The translations under genes were made by a program, and so were the position numbers. Shown here in pieces: positions 8,652 to 18,005 of a stretch of DNA of 64,000 nucleotides (positions within the stretch are counted from its first letter, which is position 1; each line of letters opens with the position of its first letter). Under the pieces are notes generated by a model that searched no databases, was not told where the DNA came from, and saw nothing but the letters and a program-made list of their open reading frames with translations. This DNA is from Bacteroidales bacterium (GTDB taxonomy: Bacteria > Bacteroidota > Bacteroidia > Bacteroidales > UBA10428): the NCBI GenBank assembly GCA_016926235.1, contig JAFGOZ010000522.1, forward strand, positions 1 through 64,000, given 5' to 3'.

Positions 8652-11600
8652 ATGAAGAAGCAAATGAAACTCTTACTCCTGTTTTTCTTCCTTTTAATTG
8701 CAGGAAGTCTCCAGGCACAACCTCTTTCAGGCAGCCTGACTATAGGTTCGGGATCAGCTGAATACCCTACCTTAAATGCATTTATTGACAGTCTTGTTAA
8801 CAATGGCATCTCCGGTACTGTTACTGCAAACATTGAACCCGGAACCTATAACGAACAAATTATTATACCTGACATTCAGGGAACATCTGCAATGGATACA
8901 ATTGTATTCCAATCAGCAACGGGTGATACAGCAGATGTTAAAATTGTATTCACGCCAACAGGGAGCTCTGATAATTTTATTATCCGGTTTGATGGGGTCA
9001 GTTATATCACCCTTAAAAACCTTTCTTTTATGGTGAATGGTCCCAGCGATTACGGGACAGCGATTGAATTGGTAAATGGGAACAAAAACATAAATCTTGA
9101 AGGGAACCATTTCAGAGGCAAAAATGGGGCTATCTCAGCCTTATTTGATAAATATCTTATAAGAACAGATAATAATATGGATTCATTGCTTATAATTAAA
9201 GACAACACCTTTGAAGAAACGAATGGAAGCTTTAAAATATGGTCTTTTTATAAAGTTGATATATGCGATAATAAATCTGCTAATTCAGATATGAGCAATC
9301 AGAGTTTTGATATTAGTGGCGGATATGGATTAACTTTATCGGCAAATTATTTTAAACATGGACAATATAGTATAACAGACATTTGGGGAGGATGTGATAA
9401 TTTAATAGAAAGAAACAGGATTGGTGGCATACTATATTTGTACTCATGGAATGAAAACAATGGTTACTCTAATCTGATTTGTAATAATTTCTTCAATAGC
9501 CTGGTGTATATAAGCGCATCAAAAAACATTAAGATGTGTTTTAATTCTACCTTTGCAAATTATCATGTACTCCAAATCCAAAACAGTGATGATTTAGTTA
9601 TTTCCAATAATATATTTATAGGAAGTGACGTAAATTACCAACCTCTTCTTTTTGATTCTGACACAGGAATACAATATATGGATTACAATATTATATATTC
9701 AAAGAGTGGAATACTGCTCAATGTTGCTGAAGTTGATTACACCAGTCTTAATGATTGGAGGACCTTTAGTGGTTTATCTGAGCATGATACAAACCTTTAT
9801 ATTGTATTTGCAGATTCACTAAATAATGATTTGCATGTAGCACCGGGTCAGCCTGATCTATTTGGAGTTTTCGATACCCAGGTTTTAAGTGACTATGATG
9901 GAGGAAAAAGATATTTTAACCAGCCAAATATTGGAGCAGACGAATATTCAAAACACCCTCTGGCTGGTAAATATACAGTTGGTCCCGAACCAACAGACAG
10001 TTTTAGCTCTATTGATGACGCAGTATACGAATTGAATGAATATGGTATTAGTGACACAACTATCATTATAATAAAAGCCGGATCATACTATACACAGATC
10101 ACATTGGATAGTATTGAGGGAACAGGCACTTCTCCAATTACTTTTGCTTCCATTTCAAATGATCCTGAAGATGTTGAAATATACTATGCTACAGCCAATT
10201 ATGATTCTTCCTGGTTAGTCAACCTAAAGGGATCAGACAATATTGTATTTTCCGGAATAACTTTTAATAGTGAATGTATAGTTCCTACAGTGTTTAACAT
10301 TCAAAGCGAATCAAAAAATATTACAATCACAAACTGCCATTTAATGAATAATTCAATAAATTCATCAGGAGGTACCAGTAGCATCATTTATTCTCCTTTT
10401 GGTTCTGTCGGATGTGATAATATGGTTATTACTGATAATGAATTCATTAATGGTTCTTATGGAATTTGTTTCGAAAGCAATGCCGCCAACAGGACAAAAG
10501 GAATTCGTATTGAAAATAATACATTTACAGGGCAATATGAATCGGCAATCTTTTTATATGCTCATGATTCTGTTCAAATCAATTACAATACTATTGAAAT
10601 GCGTTCAAATATCACTGCACCCTATGGTATTTACCTTTATGATGTCGAAAGGCCTTTAGTTAACGGGAATTATGTTCTTATAGCAACTTCATCAGGCCAG
10701 GGTGGATATGGAATTATGCTTCGCGAATGCCAAAATAGTCCGGGCGATTCCGGAATAATTGCAAACAATGCTGTTAGCATGAGAACAAATGATGAGAAAG
10801 TATGTATGGGTATAATAAACAGGGATTCAGACGGGAATAAATTTTACCATAATTCAGTTCATATCACAGGCAATAATACCATCAGTCAATCATTCAGAAT
10901 ATGGGGGACATCTTCAGAAATTGTTGTAAAAAACAATATTTTCTCAAATAATGCAAAAGGAACAGTATATTCTGTTAGTGGTTCAGACCTTGAAAGTAAT
11001 TATAACAATTTTTATTCAAATGACACAATATTTCTTTCACTTGGTTCATTGTACAAATCACTGGAGGATTGGTGTTCCGGAACACAATTAGACACTAATT
11101 CTCTAAATGTTGATCCTATGTTTATTTCAGATACGAATTTACACATCTATCATGCCAACCAGTTTTTAGACAGTGCCGGAATACCTGTTTTTTCAGGAAC
11201 AGGCAATGAAGACATTGACAGACAATTAAGAAATGCGACACATCCTGATATTGGAGCGGATGAATACAATTTTATGCATGACGGAAAAGATATTATAAGC
11301 TTTTCTTTGGCCCAACAGGTTTCTTCTGCGATAATTAATCCTGAAGATGGAACGGTAGATATTGAAATCCAATCAGGTGTTGATCTTTCGTCACTAATAC
11401 CCGAATTTTCTCTGTCACCGGCAGCTATTATAAAATTGGAAGATTCCATTATAAACAGTGGCATAACAGCTATTGATTTTACCAGTCCTGTAGAATTTAC
11501 GGTTATAGCTGAAGATTCAACATCCAGGGTTTGGACAGTAGAAGTTAATCAGAAACTTTCCGGTAAAGAGATACTAACATTCAGCCTTGATGAACAGGTT

Positions 11601-12095
11601 TCTCCTTCTGTAATTAATGCAGCTTCCGCTTCTATAAGCATTATTGTGTCAATTGGTACACGGATTGATTCATTAGTCCCTGTATTTACCCTGTCAGAAA
11701 GAGCCGGAATGAAATTAGGTAACGATACAATAATAAGCGAAGTTACAGCTGTTGATTTTACCAATGAGGTGGTATTCAAAGTACAGGCAGAAGATGGTTC
11801 AACTAAGGAATGGAAAGTTAATGTTGAAATACAACCTGATCATATTAATGAGAATAGTGTTGATGGATTTATCGTCTATCCAAATCCATTCAGCAACAAG
11901 ATATTTATACAAAATATGAATATTGATGAGGCTTTCACTTATATAGTATGTGATATTACCGGGAAAATAATTCTAAATGGTAAATTGGACATTCATCATC
12001 AACTAAATACAATTGAAATCAACGGGGCGGGAATATACTTACTCCACATTTATAATAACAAAAGCAACTTCACCATTAAGTTAATATCTGAGTAA
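8652..12095 (+). CDS. Type IX-secreted beta-helix surface protein
   Basis: A 1147-residue secreted protein. Residues 1-22 are a signal peptide. Two long right-handed beta-helix modules follow (about 30-430 and 440-870), each starting with a YPTLNAFIDSL/FSSIDDAVYEL-type segment and each ending in the motif IGADEY, so the protein contains an internal duplication. Two related DUF5018-like, Ig-like domains come next, beginning GKDIISFSLAQQV and GKEILTFSLDEQV. The last 70 residues begin VYPNPFSNKIFI and form a type A C-terminal sorting domain of the type IX secretion system. I chose the ATG at 8652 over upstream in-frame starts because it opens the signal peptide. Beta-helices often bind or cleave polysaccharides, but no lyase catalytic residues are recognised; adhesion is equally possible. 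Confidence 0.85.
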   Translation: MKKQMKLLLLFFFLLIAGSLQAQPLSGSLTIGSGSAEYPTLNAFIDSLVNNGISGTVTANIEPGTYNEQIIIPDIQGTSAMDTIVFQSATGDTADVKIVFTPTGSSDNFIIRFDGVSYITLKNLSFMVNGPSDYGTAIELVNGNKNINLEGNHFRGKNGAISALFDKYLIRTDNNMDSLLIIKDNTFEETNGSFKIWSFYKVDICDNKSANSDMSNQSFDISGGYGLTLSANYFKHGQYSITDIWGGCDNLIERNRIGGILYLYSWNENNGYSNLICNNFFNSLVYISASKNIKMCFNSTFANYHVLQIQNSDDLVISNNIFIGSDVNYQPLLFDSDTGIQYMDYNIIYSKSGILLNVAEVDYTSLNDWRTFSGLSEHDTNLYIVFADSLNNDLHVAPGQPDLFGVFDTQVLSDYDGGKRYFNQPNIGADEYSKHPLAGKYTVGPEPTDSFSSIDDAVYELNEYGISDTTIIIIKAGSYYTQITLDSIEGTGTSPITFASISNDPEDVEIYYATANYDSSWLVNLKGSDNIVFSGITFNSECIVPTVFNIQSESKNITITNCHLMNNSINSSGGTSSIIYSPFGSVGCDNMVITDNEFINGSYGICFESNAANRTKGIRIENNTFTGQYESAIFLYAHDSVQINYNTIEMRSNITAPYGIYLYDVERPLVNGNYVLIATSSGQGGYGIMLRECQNSPGDSGIIANNAVSMRTNDEKVCMGIINRDSDGNKFYHNSVHITGNNTISQSFRIWGTSSEIVVKNNIFSNNAKGTVYSVSGSDLESNYNNFYSNDTIFLSLGSLYKSLEDWCSGTQLDTNSLNVDPMFISDTNLHIYHANQFLDSAGIPVFSGTGNEDIDRQLRNATHPDIGADEYNFMHDGKDIISFSLAQQVSSAIINPEDGTVDIEIQSGVDLSSLIPEFSLSPAAIIKLEDSIINSGITAIDFTSPVEFTVIAEDSTSRVWTVEVNQKLSGKEILTFSLDEQVSPSVINAASASISIIVSIGTRIDSLVPVFTLSERAGMKLGNDTIISEVTAVDFTNEVVFKVQAEDGSTKEWKVNVEIQPDHINENSVDGFIVYPNPFSNKIFIQNMNIDEAFTYIVCDITGKIILNGKLDIHHQLNTIEINGAGIYLLHIYNNKSNFTIKLISE

Positions 12096-12117
12096 TAAAT
12101 CTTAATTAAGTTGCTTT

Positions 12118-12149
12118 ACCACCCTTGCGTTCTGTGAGGGTGGTTTTTT
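12118..12149 (+). terminator. Rho-independent terminator after the beta-helix gene
   Basis: ACCACCCT (12118-12125) pairs with AGGGTGGT (12137-12144) around an 11-base loop, followed directly by a run of T to 12149. It lies 23 bases after the stop codon. Confidence 0.88.
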
Positions 12150-12190
12150 GTTAAAGAATATTAATATGTGTTAAAGAATGTTTCTTCCTA

Positions 12191-12222
12191 TTGACATTTC
12201 CAGGTTGACTGTTATAATTTTG
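12191..12222 (+). promoter_or_regulatory. Bacteroidetes-type promoter
   Basis: TTG at 12191-12193, a 21-base spacer, and TAATTTTG at 12215-12222 match the primary sigma factor consensus of Bacteroidetes (-33 TTG, -7 TAnnTTTG). The ATG of the next gene is 13 bases further on, implying a very short leader of about 7 bases. Confidence 0.7.
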
Positions 12223-12235
12223 TAAATAAAAAAAC

Positions 12236-12814
12236 ATGGACACAAATATTTCAACCTGGATATTCAAATTTTTATTTCTTTTTTGGTGCTTCAATTTTGG
12301 AGGATACACTGAAGCACAGGAATTTAAAGAAACTGATAGCCTATTATATAATGTACCCCAGGAAAAAATTGAGGTAAACAAGGAAATAGATGAGAATGGT
12401 AACATTATTCGTTATGATTCCAGCTACTCATGGTCTTACTACGGTAATAGTTACTCATCATTAAACCTGGATTCATTGCTTGGTGGCATTATGTTTCAAT
12501 TCCCGGATGATGAGTTCTTTGGAATGGAGCCCTTTGGAAATGATTTTTTTCGAAATTTGCCATTTAGCAATGATACGTCTTCCCAATTTTTTGATCCTTT
12601 CGAATATGAATTCGGTTCTTTGCAAAAAATGATGGAGCAACATCAACGAATGTTAGAAGAAATATTTAAGAATATGCCCGGGTTTGATGATCCTGAGTAT
12701 GAAGAGATGATTCCTGTGGTTCCCCCCCGGGAAGATAATAAAACTCAGAAAAAAGAACAGAAAAATATGGATATGAAGGATAGCGGGAACAATAAGAGAA
12801 AGAATTTTATTTAG
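12236..12814 (+). CDS. Small secreted acidic protein of unknown function
   Basis: I do not recognise this 192-residue protein. It has a signal peptide (about 1-27, ending near YTEAQ), then a Ser/Tyr-rich segment, a Phe- and Asp-rich central region with phrases such as FQFPDDEFFGMEPFGNDFF, a short helical segment QKMMEQHQRMLEEIFKNM, and a Lys/Glu-rich tail rich in Asn and Gln. It looks like a low-complexity periplasmic or surface protein. It has its own promoter and is flanked by a terminator upstream and a convergent peptidase gene downstream, so it is a single-gene unit. Confidence 0.65.
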   Translation: MDTNISTWIFKFLFLFWCFNFGGYTEAQEFKETDSLLYNVPQEKIEVNKEIDENGNIIRYDSSYSWSYYGNSYSSLNLDSLLGGIMFQFPDDEFFGMEPFGNDFFRNLPFSNDTSSQFFDPFEYEFGSLQKMMEQHQRMLEEIFKNMPGFDDPEYEEMIPVVPPREDNKTQKKEQKNMDMKDSGNNKRKNFI

Positions 12815-12839
12815 ATTCTTTAAAGCAAAACCAAATATA

Positions 12840-14564
12840 TTACTGTTCCATTGCCTCTAATTCTCTTTGAACAAAAGTCATTAATTCATGAATATACTCT
12901 CTTGAAAAATTAAATTTTATTCCAGCTGTTTCGTAAATTTCAGAGATAGGAACAGAATATCCCAAACGCAGAGCCGCTTCAAACTCATTCAGGGTTTTTT
13001 CCCTGTCATTTTTATAATTATGCCAAATAGAGATAGCCCCCAGTTGTGCAATTCCATATTCAATATAGTAAAATGGGTAATTAAAAATATGCAGCTGTCT
13101 TTGCCATTGGTTATTAAAACTTGTTTCCTGCCCTCTCCAATCAATATTTGAACTTCCATATGCGGTATATATCTCCTTCCAACTTTGCTCACGATCCGTA
13201 ATTGAATGATTTGGATTTAAGTATAACCAATGTTGAAATTTATCAATACTTGCAATCCAGGGAAGTATTTTTATAATTCCCTCTAATTGTGATCTTTTAG
13301 CGCGAAGTAAATCTTCTCTATTCGGAAAGAAAACACCCCAGTGTTCCATAGATATCAGCTCCATTGACATAGATGCCAATTCTGCAACCTCTGCCGGGAC
13401 ATTTTTATAATCTACCAGTTCAATATCCTTACTTAAAAACGAATGTATAGCATGCCCTCCTTCATGGACCATGGTCTCCAGATCGCGCAAGTTCCCGGCT
13501 GAATTCATGAAAACGAATGGCACATTGCTTTCATACAATGGATAATTAAATCCTCCAGGAGCCTTCCCTATTCTCGAATCCAGATCAAGATATCCATTTT
13601 TATCCATAATCTTTAAAAATTCAGCATATTTTGGTCGTATCTCCCTGAAGCATTGAATGGTCTTATTTATTAATTCTCTTGAATTTAAAAACGGTTTCAA
13701 GGGGTCCTTCCTATCCGTATCTACTTCCAGGTCCCATGGCTTTAAAATTCGTAATTCAAGCTTTGCTTTTCTTCTTTTATGCATTTCATCAACGATTGGG
13801 CATACTTCATGAAAAATCGATTGATGAAACTGAAAACAATCATCAGCATTATAATCAAAACGGCCTAAAGCATCGAAACGGTAATCACGAAAATTTCTAA
13901 AATCAGCATTTAATGCAACCTGATGACGTTTTTTTACCAGGTTGTCAAATATTTCATTAAAACGATCAATCTCCTTATCTCTTCGCTTACATATAAGCTC
14001 ATATACTTCCTGCCTCACTTCACGGTCAATATCACGCAGATAGTTGGCTGCCTGTTGTAAAGTTAACTCCTTGTCATCGTAATGTATAGTCATTTGTGAT
14101 GATATTGTACCATATTCCTGCTCATCCTTCTGTAATTGTGCTATGAGAGGAAGATTATTTTCCCTGAAAATCTCCATTCGTTTTTTAAGGCTTCGCACAT
14201 ATATAAAATACTTATTTTGATCAATTTTATCCAGTAGCCTAGAGCTATAAACCTTTGCATCTAGTATATTTGAATATTTGTTAATTTGAGGTTCTATTTC
14301 CATAACAAAATAATTGAAACTATCTGCCAACTCCTTTTTCACTGTATCACAATTCATTTTAATATACCTCCATGCTGCATCTTCTTCCAGTATAGACTCC
14401 AGCTCACTTCTATCAAGCAACCATTTGGTTAAATCCACAGCATCGTTTAATCGTCTTGTTTCAAGATCCACATAGTAAGGTTCAACATCCTTCCATGTCT
14501 CAACAATAAGTTGAGAGCTCACAAATCTTCTATTCTTTCTTTTTTCACGCAATAATGAAGTCAT
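12840..14564 (-). CDS. M3 family oligoendopeptidase
   Basis: A zinc metallopeptidase of 574 residues that cleaves short peptides in the cytoplasm. The catalytic motif HEGGH is at 367-371 (His367, Glu368, His371) in ETMVHEGGHAIHSF, with the third-ligand glutamate in ELISMEHWGVF about 30 residues later. No signal peptide is present. The length matches the PepF/M3 oligoendopeptidase subgroup and not the longer M3A oligopeptidase A. It is the last gene of a minus-strand run, but a terminator precedes it, so it is probably transcribed alone. Confidence 0.92.
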   Translation of the reverse strand: MTSLLREKRKNRRFVSSQLIVETWKDVEPYYVDLETRRLNDAVDLTKWLLDRSELESILEEDAAWRYIKMNCDTVKKELADSFNYFVMEIEPQINKYSNILDAKVYSSRLLDKIDQNKYFIYVRSLKKRMEIFRENNLPLIAQLQKDEQEYGTISSQMTIHYDDKELTLQQAANYLRDIDREVRQEVYELICKRRDKEIDRFNEIFDNLVKKRHQVALNADFRNFRDYRFDALGRFDYNADDCFQFHQSIFHEVCPIVDEMHKRRKAKLELRILKPWDLEVDTDRKDPLKPFLNSRELINKTIQCFREIRPKYAEFLKIMDKNGYLDLDSRIGKAPGGFNYPLYESNVPFVFMNSAGNLRDLETMVHEGGHAIHSFLSKDIELVDYKNVPAEVAELASMSMELISMEHWGVFFPNREDLLRAKRSQLEGIIKILPWIASIDKFQHWLYLNPNHSITDREQSWKEIYTAYGSSNIDWRGQETSFNNQWQRQLHIFNYPFYYIEYGIAQLGAISIWHNYKNDREKTLNEFEAALRLGYSVPISEIYETAGIKFNFSREYIHELMTFVQRELEAMEQ

Positions 14565-14599
14565 AGCAAAAGGTTCTGTTTGTAAAGCAAAATATCAAT

Positions 14600-14624
14600 A
14601 AAAAAAAAGCTGCAAATTGCAGCT
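14600..14624 (-). terminator. Rho-independent terminator after the DUF5606 gene
   Basis: On the minus strand AGCTGCA and TGCAGCT (14618-14624 and 14608-14614) form a 7-bp hairpin with a 3-base loop, followed by about nine T. It lies 28 bases after the DUF5606 stop. Confidence 0.8.
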
Positions 14625-14652
14625 ATTCATTAGGTTATAGTCAATACTGGTT

Positions 14653-15237
14653 TTATTTATCCCCGCCTTTTTTAGCTGGTGCTTTAGGGGTTGTTTTTTT
14701 TGCCGGTTGTTTAGGAGCAACTGCTTTCTTCCCTGCTGTTGCAGTAGTCTTTTTAGCCGTAGCAGGCTTTTTATCTGATTTCTTCTCTGCACTTGCTTTT
14801 GCAGTATCTTTATTTTTTGTTTCCTTCTTTTCTTCCTCCTTATCCTTTTCTTCTTCGTCAAATTTTAGCATATCATATTTATGCAACAAATTATACCAGT
14901 GCAACACTTTCTTAATATCTGAAACATAAACCCTTTCCTGATCATAATCCGGAAGGACCTGCAAAAAGTACTTCTTCATTTCATCATTTGAAGATTTTGA
15001 GCTTAAACATTCTCCCCCATTTTCCTTTTCACTTATTTTCTTAAATATTTCAGCCAAAGGCACTTCTTTCTCAACGGTGTATATTGCAATATCTTCCAAT
15101 GAGCTTACTTTTGCCGAGGCAAAAGCATTCATTCTCTTTCCATCTTCAAGAGATTCTACAATCACACCATTCCTGCCTTGAGACAAAAATTTAAATAATC
15201 CTGGTTTTCCTGATATGGCCAAAATGTCTTTTAACAT
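14653..15237 (-). CDS. DUF5606 protein with histone-H1-like tail
   Basis: A 194-residue cytoplasmic protein. Residues 1-120 are the DUF5606 domain of Bacteroidetes (MLKDILAISGKPGLFKFLSQ, VEKEVPLAEIFKKI, YVSDIKKVLHWYNLL), of unknown function. A short acidic stretch of D/E/K follows, then a low-complexity tail of Lys, Ala, Pro and Thr (AEKKSDKKPATAKKTTATAG and onward) resembling the C-terminus of histone H1. Such tails bind nucleic acids non-specifically, so an RNA- or DNA-associated role is possible. It has its own -7 element and terminator. Poly-A tracts encode the tail, and its length may vary between strains. Confidence 0.8.
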   Translation of the reverse strand: MLKDILAISGKPGLFKFLSQGRNGVIVESLEDGKRMNAFASAKVSSLEDIAIYTVEKEVPLAEIFKKISEKENGGECLSSKSSNDEMKKYFLQVLPDYDQERVYVSDIKKVLHWYNLLHKYDMLKFDEEEKDKEEEKKETKNKDTAKASAEKKSDKKPATAKKTTATAGKKAVAPKQPAKKTTPKAPAKKGGDK

Positions 15238-15269
15238 GTCTTCTATTTTTATTTAGTAATTTAGGTTAG

Positions 15270-15277
15270 CAAAAATA
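15270..15277 (-). promoter_or_regulatory. Candidate -7 element for the DUF5606 gene
   Basis: Minus-strand TATTTTTG, 32 bases before the start, with a TTG 16 bases further upstream (15294-15296). That spacing is shorter than at the clear promoters in this window. Confidence 0.4.
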
Positions 15278-15348
15278 AATAATTGTTTTTATACAACTTG
15301 CCTAATTTACAATAATTCTAATAAAATTTAACTAAATCATTCCTGCTT

Positions 15349-15369
15349 CATTACACATTACACATTACA
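15349..15369. repeat. Heptamer tandem repeat CATTACA x3
   Basis: Three perfect consecutive copies of CATTACA, followed by degenerate AT-rich sequence up to the DnaJ-family stop at 15386. Likely slippage-prone intergenic DNA; no function is suggested. Confidence 0.6.
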
Positions 15370-15385
15370 AATTATACAATGTACA

Positions 15386-16105
15386 TTATTTTAACCCTCT
15401 TTCCTTTTTAATAGCTTCATAAGCTTCATTAATTCTTTGAAACTTCTCATTTGCAGCTTTTTTAAATTCGTCACCCAGATAGGCTACTTTGTCCGGATGA
15501 TTTTTGTTTGCCATATTCCTGTAAGCTTTTTTTATTTCCTCATTAGTTGCATTCCTGGAAATACCCAATACCTTATATGCAGAATCAGTATCAGGCACAA
15601 ACATTGATTTTATAGAATTTCGTTCAGACTCACCAATGCCTAATTTATAAGCAATGTCATCAATAAGTTGTACTTCAAGAGGATGAACATGGCCATCGGC
15701 CTGTGCAATTCCATACAAAAAATGAAGTAGTTGCAATTTTGATGCATTATCCAAGCTTACACGGATTTGTCCACATACCTGGTCAACCGGAATTTCTTGT
15801 TTTATAAGGTCTCCAAGCATACTTATAGCCTCACTTGCTGTGGAGGTGCCAAATTGCCTGACAAAGAAATTTTTTACATAGTCTAATTCTGATTTTAAAA
15901 CTTTGCCATCTGCTTTCATCACAGCGGCGACCAAAACCAATAAGCTCATGATAAAGTCGCCAGGCGTTGTACGGCCTTGCATACGGTATGTTTCAACGCT
16001 AACACCATCAATAACACTACCAATAGCAAATCCAAGCAACCCCCCCAATGGCCCCATAAATGACCATCCCAAAGCACCTCCTATCCATTTTGCAAATTTT
16101 GCCAT
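15386..16105 (-). CDS. TerB/DnaJ-domain co-chaperone (DjlA-like)
   Basis: A 239-residue protein with three parts. Residues 8-35 are a glycine-zipper membrane segment ([20 protein letters not shown]), residues of about 50-160 form a TerB-like helical domain ([17 protein letters not shown] and [17 protein letters not shown]), and residues 173-239 form a J domain with [20 protein letters not shown] and the HPD motif in NKNHPDKVA. This is the DjlA arrangement, a membrane-anchored DnaK co-chaperone. It is cytoplasmic-facing by analogy. Confidence 0.88.
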   Translation of the reverse strand: MAKFAKWIGGALGWSFMGPLGGLLGFAIGSVIDGVSVETYRMQGRTTPGDFIMSLLVLVAAVMKADGKVLKSELDYVKNFFVRQFGTSTASEAISMLGDLIKQEIPVDQVCGQIRVSLDNASKLQLLHFLYGIAQADGHVHPLEVQLIDDIAYKLGIGESERNSIKSMFVPDTDSAYKVLGISRNATNEEIKKAYRNMANKNHPDKVAYLGDEFKKAANEKFQRINEAYEAIKKERGLK

Positions 16106-16308
16106 GCTAATCTCCTTTTTACAGCTTTTTTAAAAATTCTCACCTTCTCACTTCACTCTTCCCACAGACAGGATTTGTTCTTATAATCCTTTCTGGTCTT
16201 TCATTATGCTTAATCCTGCCAATGATTCAAACCCTTGCTGGGTAACCATATTCCCATCTTACAAACCACTGCCTCATCCCGCTCAAACCATGTCAGATAT
16301 CCACTACC
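16106..16308. other. Pyrimidine-rich intergenic stretch with a 14-base direct repeat
   Basis: This 203-base gap is richer in C and T on the plus strand than its surroundings. CCACTGCCTCATCC (16266-16279) recurs at 16301-16314 with one mismatch, the second copy running into the last codons of coaE. No gene is supported here. Confidence 0.35.
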
Positions 16309-16920
16309 TCATCCGTCTCCGTTCTTCGGGCATCCATCTATACTCCCTATTTTTTTATGTAAAGCAACAACCTGAGGAACAATAAGTCTACTACCATCAT
16401 TAACAATTATTTCATCAGCTTGTTTTATCATTTCCTCTTCATCAACCTGATTTTTCATCCTTAAAACTACCTGTTCCCTCGACAAACTATCCCTCTTCAT
16501 TACTCTATCCATCCTTAAATTCAACGGGGCAGTAACTACAATAATTTTATCAAGAAATTCTTTAACCCCTTGATTAAAAGCCAATGCCGACTCTATTATT
16601 ACGTAATTTGTGTTGATAAACTGTTCACCCCATTTTATAAAATCCTTCATAACTATTGGATGTACAACAGAATTTAAAGATTTTAATGCATCTATATTTG
16701 AGAATACTCTATTACTTAAAAACTCCCTGTTTATATCGTTCGCATTATAGGATTCATGCCCAAATAAATTAATGATCTCATTTTTCAACTCATCATCCTC
16801 AATCATAAGTCTTTTAGCTTGTTTATCAGCATAATAAATTGGAACTCCCAAGTGATTAAAAATATCACAAATGAGTGATTTACCACTACCAATTCCACCG
16901 GTAACAACAACTTTTACCAT
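16309..16920 (-). CDS. coaE: Dephospho-CoA kinase
   Basis: Catalyses the last step of coenzyme A synthesis, ATP-dependent phosphorylation of dephospho-CoA. The 203-residue protein has the P-loop TGGIGSGKSLICDIF at 7-21, the substrate region YYADKQAKRLM, the VVHPIVMKDF segment and the RMDRVMKRDSLSREQV lid. Its start overlaps the stop of the upstream ybbR-like gene by one base (TAATG), which suggests translational coupling. CoaBC, which acts earlier in the same pathway, is encoded at 45241-46440. Confidence 0.95.
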   Translation of the reverse strand: MVKVVVTGGIGSGKSLICDIFNHLGVPIYYADKQAKRLMIEDDELKNEIINLFGHESYNANDINREFLSNRVFSNIDALKSLNSVVHPIVMKDFIKWGEQFINTNYVIIESALAFNQGVKEFLDKIIVVTAPLNLRMDRVMKRDSLSREQVVLRMKNQVDEEEMIKQADEIIVNDGSRLIVPQVVALHKKIGSIDGCPKNGDG

Positions 16921-17963
16921 TACTTTATTTCCTTTAAATACTCGACAGATGTAGGAGTAAATATGGCATTCTCAACCAGTTCAGGGTACTCAAACATAGA
17001 CACCCTTACCCTGTTTGAACCCGAAACATCTACATTTGAATAGTCCACACGTACTATGAACTGAGAAGGATCAATTTTTTCATAATCACTTAAAGCCACC
17101 ATATAGGTAACTTTCACCTTATCAGGAAACAGAATGAGATTAATGGAATCGGGTACATTCATTTTAGTAATTGGAATTTCGAAACTATTTTCCGTATATT
17201 CTTCAATAGGAATATTAACATCCACTCTTTTTTGTGTATAGGTTACCCGCTTTATTTGCAACAATTGAACACTTTTTGTGAGCGATTTTTCCATTTCCTT
17301 TAATTCATAATGTTTCGACGTTATAAATTCCAATGTATCCAGTATATAACCAGGGCCGGTAATAAGAATGCTGTCTGGATTTACACTTATGTGTCCATGA
17401 ATACGAAAAGGCTTCACACAAGTAACCAGGATATCTGGTACAATGGGAACCCTCTTAACAACAATATCCGTAAACCTGAAAAAAAGCGTATCAGGCTGCA
17501 TATCCAGCACCCTGAAATCCTTTCCCAACTGCTCTTCAACCATATTAATTGCCGGAGAGGTAAGTAAATAAAACTCTGATTCTGACCCGTCTGCTACTTT
17601 TCGCATGGAATATTTTTCAATATCATAAATGATTGACTGAAGTTTAGGTCCTAGTTTATATCCTAAAAGCGTATACCCATTCGCTTCAACATTAAGCCTT
17701 AGCTTGTTTGGCAAATCATTTACCAATATTTTATCTTTGGGAAAATTTATGTATTCAACAGGATAAGAAATTTCACCTTTGTATTCTTCATTTAATGCAG
17801 CAAAAAACCAAAGGATAGCTGACAACCCTAAGAAAACAATAAATGCTAAATACTTGGGTTTGCCACCATTAGAGTCAGAACTAAAAAAGCGTTTTACCTT
17901 GTTTGTAAAATGATCCAACTGCTTTTTTTTATAAAAATAAAGCAAACTCTCCCAATGCTGCAA
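16920..17963 (-). CDS. YbbR/CdaR-like protein
   Basis: A 347-residue membrane-anchored protein. One membrane span near 38-58 (LAFIVFLGLSAILWFF) is followed by extracytoplasmic YbbR repeats: VEYINFPKDKILVNDLP, VKRVPIVPDILVTC and SFEIPITKMNVPDS mark successive modules. In Firmicutes the YbbR protein CdaR regulates the c-di-AMP cyclase CdaA; the cyclase is not in this window. The order nusB-yajC-ybbR-coaE is a conserved Bacteroidetes arrangement. Function here is inferred from the family. Confidence 0.85.
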   Translation of the reverse strand: MQHWESLLYFYKKKQLDHFTNKVKRFFSSDSNGGKPKYLAFIVFLGLSAILWFFAALNEEYKGEISYPVEYINFPKDKILVNDLPNKLRLNVEANGYTLLGYKLGPKLQSIIYDIEKYSMRKVADGSESEFYLLTSPAINMVEEQLGKDFRVLDMQPDTLFFRFTDIVVKRVPIVPDILVTCVKPFRIHGHISVNPDSILITGPGYILDTLEFITSKHYELKEMEKSLTKSVQLLQIKRVTYTQKRVDVNIPIEEYTENSFEIPITKMNVPDSINLILFPDKVKVTYMVALSDYEKIDPSQFIVRVDYSNVDVSGSNRVRVSMFEYPELVENAIFTPTSVEYLKEIK

Positions 17964-18005
17964 AAGAAAAAGCTTGCTTCATAAAAATTATTATGTATAC
18001 AAATA

